Position numbers and translations under genes: made by a program | Source of the DNA: Trogon surrucura | Taxonomy: Eukaryota; Chordata; Aves; Trogoniformes; Trogonidae | DNA: 64,000 nucleotides | Reading direction: 5' to 3' | Assembly (NCBI GenBank): GCA_020746105.1 | Contig: CM036618.1 | Coordinates: 46,716,514 to 46,780,513 of the forward strand | Notes under the pieces: model-generated | Database searches by the model: none | Told to the model about the DNA's origin: nothing | What the model saw: only the letters and a program-made list of their open reading frames with translations | Shown: piece by piece, positions 12,601 through 47,360 of the stretch | How positions within the stretch are numbered: the first letter of the stretch is position 1 | Layout: every line of letters begins with the position of its first letter

Positions 12601-15600
12601 AAAAAGTAATGATAATTTGAATACGTATGGAACAAAACGCTGACTAAAGTAGGCCAGGAGGGGGGCATCTGGGGGGTCTGACATTTCTGGTGTCAGTCAA
12701 TCACTCATATCTATTTCATTTCATTCAGGTGTCAAAGAGAAAAAATATTTACTTACCTAACAACGCTCCACTTGCTTATGTTTGCAGTGGCCTGATGACA
12801 TAAGCTACCCTCAGCTCCGGTACAGAGGCAAATAGGCTTAGATTACAGTTGAAAATGGCACTTCTGTTTGACAGAGATTACACACAGAGCGAGAATGAAA
12901 AACCAGCTACACGGGGACTTTGTTGGGCCTTTCCTTATTCAGGGCATTGTTACAGCAGATCAAAATCAGGGTGATTGACGCCTAAGTTGTCGTTTTAACC
13001 CCAGCAGAGAAGTTTGGGGAAGTGCAATTAATAACTGGCCCTGGCGCCTCCCAGTAGCTGGGAATCAGATAAGGGGCACGGTGTGAGGCTGCTGCTTGGG
13101 CCAGAGCTGCCTCAAACTCATTTCCCTCAAAATATTTTTACTCTGAAGCATCCTTCTGTCTTGAATCTGGATAGAAATAGGAAAGTTTAACAAGATCTAT
13201 AAGCAGAAATGTTGCAGGATGACTCGTCCTGCTTCAACATTTTCTGCCTTGCTGAGTGGCACGGTGCGTGCGGTAAGGCTGTCCCAGAGGGCAACATCTA
13301 GCAGGCTGCGGGGAACTACTAAAGCCAAAATAAATGGCTTGTGTCTCCTCTTGAGTCATTCCTGCATATTTTGGCATCCGTGAAATTTAATCATCAGTGT
13401 TCGTAATCAGGGCTCTACAAATCATGATTTTATAAACATGTTTACCTGAATATTAAGGGGGTTTTTTATCATTTCCTTCCTCACCCCAGTTTCTTCTCCC
13501 TCTCCTCATCTCCTCAGCCACCAAACAACAGCAGATTACAACATTGTCTGTAGAGCTGAGAAACTGTTTAACTTAGATGATGAGTGCAACTCTTCCTGAC
13601 TTACAATTCAACAAGATAAGTACACACTTCTATTTGTGCAAGTAAAAGTTCTCACAGAATCTACAAATGTTTATTCCTCATGCTAAAAAGAACCTCAAAC
13701 AACGGCAGCAAATCCTGAAGTTTCTCACCTTGTTAGAACAGAGAATGCTCAATTTTAAGATAATCTGACAGAAGCCATTATGAAGCTTTCAAGATGCCAC
13801 CAAGCCTTGGAACCTGGTTTTAGGCTGGTGAAAGTTGAACACAAAATCTACCTGGCCTGTCAGCGTCAGCTGCTTTGAGACAAACTGAACCATCACTGCC
13901 ATAAAGCAAACTCTTTCATTCAGGCTTTGTGAATGGGAACGTGCCAAATGCCACCACTCGATCTCTCCTCAGCTATCATAGGGTTAAATATCACGGAGAC
14001 ACCCTCCCACGGATCTCATCCCTCTTCCTCCCCACAAAGTTTTAAAATTATACTAGGTAAAATTTTAAAACTTCATGTAACAACTGTTAGATCTGCATGT
14101 GCAAAATGATTGTTCGTCCCCTGTGTCCTTCTCTTATTAAAAGCTCCTGGTCGAGCCCATGTGTTTAAACGCTTGCTCTTTTTTCCCCAACAGCCGGAGC
14201 TATTTGCCAACACTTCTCAGACACGTGGTGCTTTCTGACATTCACCTGATGCTGTCCAGCTCACGTCATGCAAGTTTCCAAAGCTCTCCATAATCCATCT
14301 ACAGATTAAAAAAAAAAACACCATAATAATAGACAAGGCAAACCATTACTAAGTATTCAACTTTTATCCACCTTAGCCAGCTCTAAGACCACAGAAAGAT
14401 TAGTTAGCAACCATACCATTCATTCTTGTTTGTCACCTTTTTAGGCTCATTGTAGAAGTACTAGTATTTTCATGGCTTTCAATAGAAGACTGAAGACTTC
14501 TATAACAATTTTAACTACGGGATTTGGTATTGTGAACCACTTCATTAAGCAGACTTTATAAAGATTGCTATTCACTCTGATTCCCAAAATGGGCTTCAGA
14601 TTTATCGATAGCTATATAAATGGTGTATCAGATTTAGTTAGTTTTTTCCCCTCTTTAGTTAAGGATTGTTTTTGGCCTCACAGCAGAAAGCAAATAAATT
14701 AACTACCAATAGAGCAGCTAGAAATTCTTCATACCATCCTCAAACTCATACAACCCTTTGGTATTCTGCAGAGTTTTGGTAGCTGGTAACAAGCAACAAT
14801 GAAATCCAGGCACTTCCCAACTCACGTTTGTTAGGACATGCACATTAAAGTAAATGTAATCTTTTGAGTTATTTTAATGGAAATAGCAGGTCTGGCATTG
14901 GTTTTTAGAAGATAGCAGGGAAAATATTACGTATTGGGATGGCACTAAGCCTGAGAAGGCAAAATAGCTACAGTCTCCACTTTAAAATGTGTAACAGTAC
15001 TTTACAGCTGAAATAGTACAGAAGAGCTTTCTGGAGCTGCAAGAGGAAAAGCAGGGGCTGTTCACCACTTACACAGCAACTCAGGAAAAAGGAGGCAAAA
15101 ACTTCACCCCCTGCTTTTTGAGGAGTAAAAGAAACACACATTCGTGAGCCAACTGTTTTCACGGTGATGCTTTCCTCATCATCAAACCTTCACGTTTTCC
15201 CCGTTCTGAATAGCTGTGTGACAATGAATCACCGACGATCCTCAGCAGCAGGATTGAAAACAGGGCTGAGCGCAGAGAAAGCCTGCAGTTGGGAGTTTTC
15301 CTATGCTCAGCCCCAAGTCTCTCAAGCAAGAGCGATCACACTGCTTCGCCTCTGAGCACTTCGGATCCTCCTGGGAGCAACCACCTTTCCCTGCTCCACT
15401 GGCCAGTTCTGTGACACTGTGATCACAAGTTAAAAGGGGTGCCGAGAAGCCACGGCAACAAGAGCCGTGTTAGCGTGCGGTGAAGTTTGCACACTGAATA
15501 ATTAGGGTTTTCTTTGTCACAGTGAATCACTGTATGGGAAATTATGGCAATTTCTCTACGTGTTGATACAGTTGATAAATTAAAGCTTCTAATTAGATAG

Positions 15601-15779
15601 TAACTGTTCTTCAGGTGGCTCCTAAACAAATGCTGCCTTCAAAATGATGGCAAAGCACAGCTCAACCTCAAAGCCTTCACACCTGGGCAGGGGAAATTCA
15701 GCTCTGTCTGTAAGAGCAGCACATCCCCAGCCACTGCCTATTTTCCTGGGGAGGACAGAAAAAGGGCCCCTGACTATGC

Positions 15780-15784
15780 CTCCT
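15780..15784. repeat. Target site duplication of LTR copy B, left
   Basis: CTCCT immediately precedes the LTR end and is repeated exactly at 16973-16977. Confidence 0.85.
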
Positions 15785-16972
15785 TGTCGTGGGTTGACCC
15801 TGGCCAGCCGCCAGGTACCCACACAGCCGCTCACTCACTCCCCCCTTCACTACTGAACAGGGGGAGAAAATATCTCCAAGGGCTCAGGGTTTGAGATAAG
15901 GACAGGGAGATCACCCTCATTTACCGTCCCGGGCAAAACAGACTCAGTTTTGGGGAAATTAGGTACATTTATTAAAAGAACTAATCAGAGAGGAGTAGTG
16001 AGAAGTGAGAAAGAGCAAACAAATCTTAAACAGAACACCTTCCCCCCATCCCTCCCTTCTTCCCGGGCTTAACATCAATCCCGGTTTCTCCACCTCCTCC
16101 CCCCGAGCGGCGCAGGGGGACAGGGAATGGGGGTTACGGTCAGTTCATCCAATGTTGGTTTCACCGCTTCTTCACTCCGGGGGAGGACTCTTCACTCTTC
16201 CCCAGGGCCATTGTGGGGTCCCTCTCATGGGAGACAAGCTTCACGCTCTCTTCTCCGCGTGAGTCGTCCCACGAAGGGCAATTCATCACAAACTGCCCGA
16301 TGTGAGACACCTCACGAGGGGCAGCCCACCCCTCGTGAGTCTGAGGCGCAGTCCTTCGGGGGAAACTGCTCCAGCATGGGCTACCCGCAGTGTCCCAAAA
16401 AGTCCCACCAGCCAACCTGCTCCAGCGTGGGCATTCCTCTCTTCCACGGGCTACAGGTTCCGGCAGCGACTCGCTCTGATGCGGGCTTCCCACGGGCTAC
16501 AGTCCCCTTTCAGGCATCCACCCACACGGCGTGGAGTCCTCGGTGGACATCTATGCGGTGATCCTCACGGTGGACTTCTGCACCTCGCCCATGGGCTGCA
16601 GGGGGACAACCCGCTTCACCATGGTCTTCACCACGGACCCGGGGGACTCCTTCTGCTCCGGCGCCTGGAGCTCATCCTCCCCCCCCTCCTTCTTCACTGA
16701 CCTTGGTGTCTGCACAGATCCTCACTCCTCCATCTCTGTGCCAGCTGTTATGGCGCAGTTCTTTTTCCCGTTCTTAAATATGTTTTTCACAGAGGCGTTC
16801 CTCTGCTATCACCTTACTGATAGGCTCAGCCTTGGCCAGCGGCGGGTCCCTCTTTGTAGCCGGCTGGCATTGGCTCTATCAATCTTGGGGAGCTTCTAGC
16901 AGCTTCTTACAGAAGCCACCCTGCAGCTCCCCCCCCCCCGCCGCTGAAATCTGGCCAGGCCAAACCAAAACA
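15785..16972 (-). mobile_element. Solo LTR of the same avian ERV family, copy B (inverted)
   Basis: On the plus strand it starts TGTCGTGGGTTGACCCTGGC and ends GGCCAGGCCAAACCAAAACA; its sense strand is minus. It is flanked by a perfect 5-bp duplication CTCCT (15780-15784 and 16973-16977). The sense-strand polyadenylation signal is the plus TTTATT at about 15968-15973. A C-rich run lies near its 5' end, at about 16929-16939. It is about 1.19 kb, the longest of the three copies. There is no internal retroviral sequence. Confidence 0.9.
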
Positions 16973-16977
16973 CTCCT
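16973..16977. repeat. Target site duplication of LTR copy B, right
   Basis: CTCCT immediately follows the LTR end and matches the left copy. Confidence 0.85.
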
Positions 16978-18555
16978 CTTCCCAAATCTTACTACTTCTG
17001 TGTCACATTTCCTTCCTGTTTTGTAAAACAAGGCTCTACGTGAGACCCTCAGCTTCCATCCTAGAGTACTCAGCACTTCTCTATGACCCTACAACCCACA
17101 TAAAGTGCTCCTGCTACGAATATCTTCGACACCTATTTCTTGTTTCTGTCTTTCCTCTCTTTGAGTCCATCCACTGGCTCTTTCTATATCAAATTCCAGT
17201 TTTGTGCACTTACTTTCAAGGCTCTTGACAACTCCATCTTTCTAGTCTTGTCTATTACTGCATCTCAACAGGGATGTTGTAAAAAAAAAAATACTTGCTA
17301 GTAATTTTGAAGTACCCAGAAACCATGGCAATGACTGCCACAGAGCTTATGAGGAAATTTACCATTCTGTTTCCATTGCTGGACTTGAATCCTGTGCAGT
17401 AATAAGGCTTGGGGGTCACACTTCAAATGAAATCACGAGCTCATCATTAATTCACCAGTTTCTACACCCTGCACCAGAGGAGGCAGCGGCCTTAAGGTGA
17501 AATAAAAAAAAAAAAAAACCAAACCAAAAGTAGTAAGAGAGTGAAAGAACTGAAATCTGCAACTCGATAATTGTGCAAAAAGAGGTGGCACTAGAACTAT
17601 ATATGGGCAATTGAACTCTGGTATTTTCTAACTGTAGAGTGCTCAGCATTACAACCTGAGGTTCCCTTGAACAACCTTTCCTGTCTGCAATGGTACATCA
17701 TTTCCCAGAAAAAGTATTAAAATAGCCATAGGTGATGGCTGGGCATCCAGGTAAAGACACAGCCATTGTAGGGTGGGATTCAGACTGGAGTTAGGAGGTA
17801 TTAATTGTGATGCCTGAGTGTGGGGCACACTCCTGAGCTACGTGTTCACCTTCCACTGTCACCCACGCAGACCTGGGCCATGCAGTCAGCATGGTGGGAG
17901 CAGCTCGGCTCACCCAAGAGCCGACACTTCTGCTCCGCAGAGGAGCCTCGGGGCTGCACTGACCTCTCGGAGCAGATCTTCATGGATTACAACAATGCAG
18001 ACACCTAGAGATGCCTAGCAAATTCTTAATATAAAAATCAAACATACAAGGCCAAATCCGGAGGCAAATATTGAAACAGCAGACTGTCTTTTCTCACTCT
18101 TATTGCATCACTTTTTTACTGGGATTGTAAACCTCATGACAGGCAGTCTGAGCCTGTGAAGAACACTGCATGCAAGGACTCATGCTGGTCAGATTATCTG
18201 GGCCCTACCATTAAATAAATATTGAATGACCTTATTTCCAACACCACCATCACTTTCATTTTCCTTTTAAAATGGTTATCCAGGGTGGGACTCGGTTGCC
18301 TGAACACCAGTGCTTAGCCAGCATTTTAGATGCCGTAAGACAGCCTGTCCGGCCTCCAGCTACTGCTCCTGGTCTTGATTCTCCCCTGGATCCTTCCAGC
18401 CAACTCTGCACAGGTGCCCCACATCTCCCAGGGCATCACAGGAGATATTGGGCACCCACCTCTGGTAACTGAACCCCAGCCTCGCAACAGACATCAGCAC
18501 GGGGACAGAACTGGCATGGGGTTCTAATCAGCAACTATTGGCAATTTCACTGGAA

Positions 18556-18592
18556 AAGGAGGAAGTAAAGGTCATCTAGTCCAACAGCAATA
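18556..18592 (-). mobile_element. Possible CR1 3' relic
   Basis: AAAGGTCATCTAGTCCAAC resembles the conserved CR1 near-terminal block in reverse complement. It is very short and has no octamer tail, so the call is weak. Confidence 0.4.
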
Positions 18593-19198
18593 AAGAGGGG
18601 CAGTATTTCCACCCAGGATCTGGCTGATGGCTCAACAGCTTTTCAGGGAACTTAGTTGTACTGTTTCCCTGCAGGATGCTGTCCTGGGGTACTCTTGGAC
18701 CATCTGTCTCCATCTCCTCACATGGAAAACATGGGCACTCTCACCTTTCGGCAGTGCCTCTGAAGTAAGGATCAGCATTCACTATGAATTCCTGCTGGCA
18801 AGACTGCAGCAAGCAGACGCATGTGCCTGCATGGCCCAGAACGAACATGCAATCAAAGTATTTCCCACATGCCATAATTTAAAGTTTTTGGGGCTGGGGG
18901 ATAAACAGAGTTTGGGAGTATTTCACCAAGACAGAACTTCACCGGAACACGGAGAGACCTGACCTTGACAGGGCTCTCAGCTTTGGCTGCCAGCCTTTCT
19001 GACCCTGCAATATTTAACGTTTCAAGTCCTGTATTTCAACCTAGGTCCACGTTTCTGACCTCAACGTTTATTACATACACTGACATTTCTAGCCTTCGTG
19101 GAGAAAAAGTCTATAAACATCAACCTCACCAGCCATAAAACTGTAAGACAATGAAAAGAGCTAAAAATCTATTCAGAATGGTAGTACAGAGTTGACCC

Positions 19199-19212
19199 TT
19201 TTTTTTTTTTTT
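19199..19212. repeat. T14 tract
   Basis: A pure T run on the plus strand. I looked for a retrocopy on the minus strand ending in this A tail and recognised none. Confidence 0.8.
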
Positions 19213-19749
19213 AATGTTCTGAAGTAAGATTTGATATCCAGCCTCTGCAAGGTCTGAAGGCACCTGTGTACAGTCTTAGCGCTTTACCACCTGCACACTG
19301 TTGCCCCATATTTCTTCCATCAAGGCCATATAAGCTTGCTGAAAAATTTCCAAAATATTATTGTACAGCAAAACTAAGGTGGCACAGTGCTTTGGGCAAA
19401 GACCTTGAGGCTTATGCACTCTGGATGGTGTTCCCTTCTCAGGATTATTTATTTTCACTCTGGTAGCAGCAGCCAGGAAACAGAGAGAGGGGAACAGGGA
19501 ACCTCCTCACACTCAGGTTTAAGTGCGATCCTTCCTCTTGTGCTAGCCCCTGAAATCCTTCCTTTAGCGTCAAGGGGAGAGTTGAGCAGTGACAAAGTGA
19601 CCCCATCCAAATAATGCTGGTGGCTGAAGTATTTCCCTGGAGAGATGAGGGTTTAACTCACTGGCCACTGCAGTTTTATGTACTCCCCACTCTCACACCT
19701 AAGAGAACACCGTTGGTTAGCAGCTCCACAGAAAGCACCGACACATTTG

Positions 19750-22700
19750 GAATAATGACATGAACCAGAAAGGTATTTTAGATCCATTAGTTATAATTTA
19801 CACACCAATGACATACGGCATAAAGACAAAATATACAGATTTTCATATATATACATGGATCACCACAGTGCACAATTTCAAGTTATGTTACAATTAAGTG
19901 TACAATTTTAGATATGGCTTTATAAACTAGTAGTAATAACAGTGCTAAAATAATGTACGTCTCATGTAAATTCATACACAAACAACATAACGCAGCTACA
20001 GCAGCATCAGAGTCCTCATTTAGCAATTTGTTGCTTCTTCTGTTAAACTTGGTATGCTGCAGCTAGCTGGATATATCCCTCCCCCCATACCCATCTACAT
20101 CTATTTTATTCTTGCTGGATTGCACAGCCCAATGATTAAAATTTTTGGGACTTGCATTCTTCAAGTATCCTGAAAAATAAAAACCTGTACATCTGAGGAA
20201 AGATTAGTCATAAGAACAAACGAAGAAGTGAGAGAAGAACACACGCAAACATAGTGCTCAGTGAGAACATCAACATGACCTGTGAAGCTTAAAAAAGCAG
20301 TCTTTTTTTTTAAGAGAGCTTAAAAAAACAAATGGTCACATCATGTTTGCCTTATTACACCAAGTAAGGCAAATTTTTAAGCGAGGATAATTAGAGAGAG
20401 GAACAAGAGAAGTGGTAAATTCTGGGTCACTTGGAAGCTCGGTTGGAAACTCTGGCCCCACTGAAGCAAACAGCACTTTTGTCAGTGACTTCAAAGGGGG
20501 CAGGATTTATTTGTTCTGCAGAAGTTGAATGCCTTTTGGAAGCACATGCTCCAGTTCAGCTTTAGTTTATTGAGCTGAATGTGGAAATCATTAGATGAAA
20601 CCCTACAATTCTTTTTATGTAAGAGTCAGACTGAAGGCCCACAACAATCTCCTCTGGCCCTGAAAAATCTGGAAGCAGGGTAACCAGGACACGGTACAAA
20701 GAGTTTAACAGCACCGTAGTGCCACACTGAACGTTTTCAGAGACTGAGATTCCTGTGCTGTAAAAGGACATTCCATTTTTTTTCCCCAACTCCTCAGGGA
20801 GTTGCAGAAAACTCTGCTGCAAAGTACTTCACACTAGGGTACTTCCACATGGAAGGAATGCAAGAGAAGCCCTTCCTGATGGCCACCAAAGCAACAATCG
20901 CCCAAAACCACCGAGACAGAGCTGACTGACACTGCAACACTTTTCTCCACTAAGACAAAACTCTAAAGACTGGGGTCACTGGCCTGAAAATGAAATCCCC
21001 CCTCCTTCCCACCAGCAACCCGGCTACTGAAATGAGTCCCTGCGCTGCCTACCCAGCACTAACAAACACCCGAAGCTCAGCACAGCACACACAAGTACCT
21101 GTAGCACTGATCAACTGCTGAACACCAGAGCAATCATGCTCAGGTACCTCCAGTCCTCTCAGTTTGTGGGATTAAACCCCAAGACCTGGGGACTCCTCCA
21201 AGTCACAGTCACCAACATGTATGTGCAGGACTCACACGTACACTACATACACCCATTCTCATATGACATTTCCATATGTGTAATGTAATTCTGCATTTAG
21301 AGAGGGCATAATCTGCTTTATTTTGAATACATGCCTAATTCATAATTTTGCAATATTTGGGGAGTGGGGGAGGTTAGGCTAAATAGCTACTTGTGAGAAA
21401 ACAGATTCAAATTCTTATTCAAACATCTAAGGACAAGACTCACTTGAATTCATCCCCTGCCACAGAAATTTTGCTTGGTGAGTTGCCCTGCATAAATCTG
21501 CACATAACACACTTTTCCAGCAGGCAATATTTTGTAAGGTTTAGTATCTGACAGATACAGCCTCTTCAGTGAAAACAGTATGAAATTGCCATGATTACTT
21601 GAGCAGACATCACTGACAAAAGGAAATTTGTGCCTGAACTGTTGCTGCAGAAATATTTCAGGAAATATTTTTTCAAAGAGAACATAGATCTGGAGGGACG
21701 TTGCCAAAGTTTCAAAGATCAAAACATGTGACTTGCAGTGTTATAATTGTATGGAAACAGTCCTCCAGACCTGAAACATCAGGTTTGGTTCGGTTTTTAA
21801 ATCAAGCACCGCATTTGTAGGATTTCTGTAGGACCTCTACATCCAAGCGTCTGTTTCCCCCACTCGGTAACAGTGAGCTCTGCTGACAGAGCCAATGAGT
21901 CTGACAGGGGTAAACGAACCCCTTCTGACATGACAGAGTGTTACACAGTCAAACACTGCAATTCACATACAAAAACCCAACAGACTGCCTCAAACCTAAC
22001 TCTACTGGAAATGCAGGGCCTGCCTGCTCTACGCTCCCATTTGCCAAACGAGGAGCACATCGAGTATCCTTTCTCTTAAAGCAACACTACAGAAACAAAG
22101 GCAGCACTCGGCCTTTGGCAGGATTTAAGGTAAAGTAACGGGGATTAACGGCGCTGTCTCCTCACCAGGACGAGGGGTCATGCTGCGTTTCGGGAGCGGG
22201 GCAGGGCTCCCACCCGACTGCTGGAGCAGCGGTGTGAGCCAGGCCACAGGGTCGGCCCAAGTGCTCCCATGGCGACCCACCACTTGGCACCCTCCGCACA
22301 TCCACGTCCTCTCCTACCCGCTGCCTCCTCCAAGAGGCCCCTGCTCTATTTTGGGAGGGGACGGACAGTCTGGAGAGCCCAAAGCCAGCTTTCCTTCTGC
22401 CAGGACCACGTACCACCATCTATCCAAAACCAGCCCAGGGCTGCAGCTGCAACCACAGTCAGGTTTGGTACTGGCAGCTCTCAAGAGAGCTCACAGACAA
22501 CTTGACTCTTGTCACAAGGGTCCCCAAACTTTTCCTGACATCACCCCAACAAGGAGCGTTCAGCCACAGCAGCAGGAGCCCCAGCCAGGGATAAAACCTT
22601 ACGTGGTCTATGTCACCTCGGACATGACATTGTGGCACCCGTCACCCTCCAGCTCCAGCTTGAAGTGGCTGTCCCAGCTCGCCCGCCAGGCAATCGGCCG

Positions 22701-25700
22701 CCTGGGGCTGTCCCGGGTTTCAGGGCTACGAAGACACCTGATGTCCTGACCCCCATCAGCAGCGTGGCCAGGGCCTCCAGCATCCCTACGTGCAGGCAAT
22801 TTTGATCAGTGAGGGAGAAAGGGAGAAAAACACACCAACAAAGGAAATAAAGATGTTCTCCAATGATTTTTAGTTCTGTATAGCCTCTCAGCACTAAGGA
22901 AAAAAAAACAGATATGATCAAAGGGAAAAAAAAAAACAAAACACCTACTGCAGCACGAAGAAAACATGGCTCTTTTGGCAGAATTTTGGAAAGTCAAAAA
23001 AATCTGTTCTTTTTTTTGAAGAAAACTCACCTTATCATTCCCCATGCAAACGAAAATGAACTAGCACTTTTTCACAGATATTAAAATAGCTGTGGTTTTG
23101 TTTGGGTGGGTTTTTTGCTTTGTTTTTTTTTTTTAAACCATCTTATATTCTCCCCAGCCCCCCCGGAACACTTCACCAAGACCAACTTCCAAAAGAAAAA
23201 AGCTCATATTAAATCATTTTAAAGAGGTCTAACAGTCAGTATTTATCCCTTCCAGAAACAAATAAACCCAAGGATTTCCTACCAAACCCGAATTAAATAC
23301 AACACCTAAAAATTCCTAAACAGATGCTGTTTCCTAATTTCACCACTAGTTTGAAACATGACCAAACCCAAAACCATAGACCTTATCAAGAGTAGCTGTC
23401 ACAAGGCGAAAGGCAACTACCTCTCCCAACTAAATTCTCCTCTAAAGGAACCTGAGCAGTCCCTCAGAAAGTGAAGGCACGTGACAAGCTGCAAAATACA
23501 TTCACCTCACTAATGAGCATCCTGAAAAACTCAGCAGACAGCTAAAAAGTGCTTCTCCTTCTGCAACCTCTTCCAATCTTTTCTTCTTCACCGTCCCAAG
23601 GGACGAAGCCCATTACCTGACCAGTCAGGGTGAGGCTCGGCCTCTGCTGAGGCATGCCAGTTATATAAAACCAAAGCAAAAACCATAAGGTGTAAACATA
23701 ACCACAGCTCTAAGAAACTCCTACACCTTCAGCTCTACCCACCATGCCAGCAGCTCCGAGTTCCGGTGGACAAAAGAGGCCATGGAGTGACACCAGCTGT
23801 GCCTCGCATTGGCATCTCTAGTCTCCACACCCAGTGCTCCGAGCAGCCACGCAGGATCTTTACCTGGCTGCATACACACGGGAGGGTGAAAATGAAGTCG
23901 CCGAGTTCTAGTTAACCCACACTTCCAGGTGTTATGAGGGCCACTGCCATGGACAGACCTGTCAGGCCACCAAAATTATACAGGTGATACTGACCGCTGA
24001 ACTCGAGCTGGTCTTTTAGCAACTGTGATTTGTGGCTGGGATTCACCTGCTGGAGGCTCACCCTCCCAGCGCTGGAAAGACGGAGAAAGCACAGCCTTCA
24101 ACCACGCGTGGGTGAACGAATGAGAACGTCTCTATCAGAATTTACAACATGCCAACATTTTTAATGAGGAGCTTTTTGATGTGGATGCCTTTTACCCAGA
24201 ATACTGATACCTACATTTTTGCAGGTAGGGTTTGCCCTTGGCTTGGCTATAAAGTTTTACAAGCATTTCAGGCCACCACCTCTCTGCTTTCAAGCCTAAG
24301 ACTTATCCTCTTGTGCATTACTCCTGCATTTGGTTTCCTGAGCAGGGTCCCAAGTTACTGCACGGCATCTTCCTTCTTCTCTGATTCGGGTTCAGTTTGC
24401 AACTTATATTTGCCCACAACAACTGAGACCATTGACCAGATCATGGCTCCAAGGACATGCCTGGGGAACTGAGGAAAGACATACAAATTCACACCCATCT
24501 CAGATCACATCCAACTCATCATCTCTCACTATGGTGGCTCTCAGGCATGAACAGACGTGGGAACTCAGAGCAGACGTGTGCCCCTCCTTTTAGAGCCACA
24601 GCTAGCTCAGTGTTTCCTCAGAGCAAGCGCTTTCCTCTGCAGGAGACACTCCACAAGCCAACAGTCTTTTTTCCTCAAAAGCTGGAGTTATTTCAAGCTC
24701 CAGACTATTAGGACTACCAATAATTAACATCCTAAAGCAGTTGTCTGCCCTGTCTGCTCCCAGAACATATGGCACAGCAAACACATTATAAAAATATTGC
24801 TGAGGGATCATCACCAATTCATCTAACTCATTGAGAAAGTCATAATTAAAATATTTCTAAATGGACCACTACTGAAGTCTGCAGGCAAATACCCAATTTT
24901 GCATGCATGTTTACAAATACCACAGCTGCCTACATGTTCTATATGCTTATCTCTACCTAAAACCCGTAACAGCCAAGCAACACTGATGTATATGTTTACC
25001 TTCACAGCGATGAGTAAATCCAATGGATACATTCTCATCTCTAACCTGCATGTAGGGAGACACGAGCACAAAGAATGCCAGCACCTGTGCAATGATTCTG
25101 GATTTGGAGTTCCAGATTCATGGATGTGCTAGCAAAGGCAGCTTCAAATCAATTCTGGCCACGCTTTCGCCACCTGGAAATCCCCACCTGCAGCAGTGCC
25201 GATGCAGCTGTCCTGTCTTAAATCTTAACTGCCCCCCAGGCATAGGCTTTAGGGATTGTGCACTGTGGGCCAGTACAGGGCCTGGCACCCACTGAAGCAG
25301 CACCTTTGCAGGCACCTCTAAAGGACCTGATTGCCTGCATCAACATCTTGCATTTACACAGTATCCCATGCCTAGAAATGCTTTGCCAACTTCATGGGTT
25401 TGAAGTGTCTGTCAGTAAGGAGCACAAAGCACCCACTGCTGAGACAGCAACAGGCTGGTAGTAACAAATCCCAATTCTTTAGCCTTGCTTAGCAGACAAC
25501 AGCGGAGGGAAGTAAAAACGTAACAACAATAATTTGAAGAAGTTTGGCCAACGCACATTCCACAGGAGTGTCTAGGAGATTATACATTAAACTTAACACT
25601 TCCCTCCTGAATTAAAGTATTCTAGAGTAGCGCCTTCAATCTTCTGTAAAGAACAAGAAACACCAAAAACCTCCTTTTTGTGGGAATACGTTTTCCTTCT

Positions 25701-26257
25701 GCCTTCCCTGACTGTCTCCAAAAGAACTGGGAGCAGTTCTTTCCTGCAGACACTGTAATAAAACATATGCACCCAGACAGCTATCAAGTAACCCCCCCCT
25801 GCAAAATTCCACCAAATCAATACAGCATCAGTCATTTTCTTCCATGGGAGAAAGGTGTGTTGGTCACGCCTCTTCCATTTTTGTCCTCAACCCACTGCTA
25901 TAAAGATAAGAGATCAACACAAGCCAGTTCTGACAAATGCTCCACTTCCCAGAGGTCTGTCCCACCTGGTTGCAGGATCTAGTTTTGAACACAAAAACAT
26001 AGATTGAAAGGTTCTGCTGCCCTCTGGACTTCCAGTTTGCCCACATGTGTTTTAAATAACTGTTTACCTTGGTTCCACCTGAATAGTTACACAAAAATGA
26101 AGTAAGGTTGAAATAGTCCAGGTAGCATGTGACAGCTAAATCAAGCACAACAGTCTCTTCCAAAGTGGTATAAACCTCTTTTTGACCTGAAGGAGAAAAT
26201 AAATCAGATTGATTCCAAGAAACAGCTTGTCTGCAAAACGGGAGATGCTTGTACACA
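19750..26257 (-). other. FAXC: Probable FAXC 3' UTR and downstream sequence
   Basis: No coding signal follows the FAXC stop. Much of this stretch is AT-rich with a 3'-UTR-like look on the minus strand, notably 19780-20060. Minus-strand AATAAA hexamers occur as plus TTTATT at 21317-21322, 20506-20511 and 20105-20110. FAXC transcripts in other vertebrates have long 3' UTRs (general knowledge), so the true end may lie at one of these, but the sequence alone does not decide it. A GC-richer block lies at 22140-22790. Confidence 0.4.
20105..20110 (-). terminator. FAXC: Candidate distal FAXC polyadenylation hexamer
   Basis: The hexamer AATAAA lies on the minus strand about 6.1 kb after the FAXC stop. 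It is one of several candidates, with others at 20506-20511 and 21317-21322. No transcript data are available here, so this is only a possible end. Confidence 0.2.
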
Positions 26258-47069
<20,812 letters not shown>

Positions 47070-47360
47070 TTAGGAGAGCCGCTGTCCAAAATTCCGGTGG
47101 ATTAAGGCGTGCCGCTCCACCGCGCTTCACGCCTTGGGGGTTTGCGTGTGAGCCGGTCCCGGTACAAGACCCGCGGCGCGCTGCTCCTTGGCGGCGGAAC
47201 AGAGGCCTCCTGGGGTTTTATCCCGTAGTGGGGGCAAAAGAGGCCCCGCCGGCACCCCCCGGTGCCCGGCCGCAGCCGGGCGTGACCGCTCGCGTCCCAC
47301 AACGCCCGAGGTGCCGCGGCGCTGTGCCTTCGGCTGCTCCGCCGCTCCTCCATGAGCTGA

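Larger units (their letters stand above)
5614..15779. other. Non-coding DNA between LTR copies A and B
   Basis: Two MIR-like relics (8216-8280 and 9541-9655) are the only named elements I can support. Open frames such as 8409-8855, 9299-9880 and 10223-10678 show no domain, no conserved motif and no splice support. The 9299-9880 frame runs through a MIR relic, which argues against it being a gene. Confidence 0.55.
16978..19749. other. Non-coding DNA between LTR copy B and the FAXC 3' region
   Basis: The stretch holds A runs at about 17281-17291 and 17502-17518, a weak CR1 relic and the T14 tract. No gene was recognised. Confidence 0.55.
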
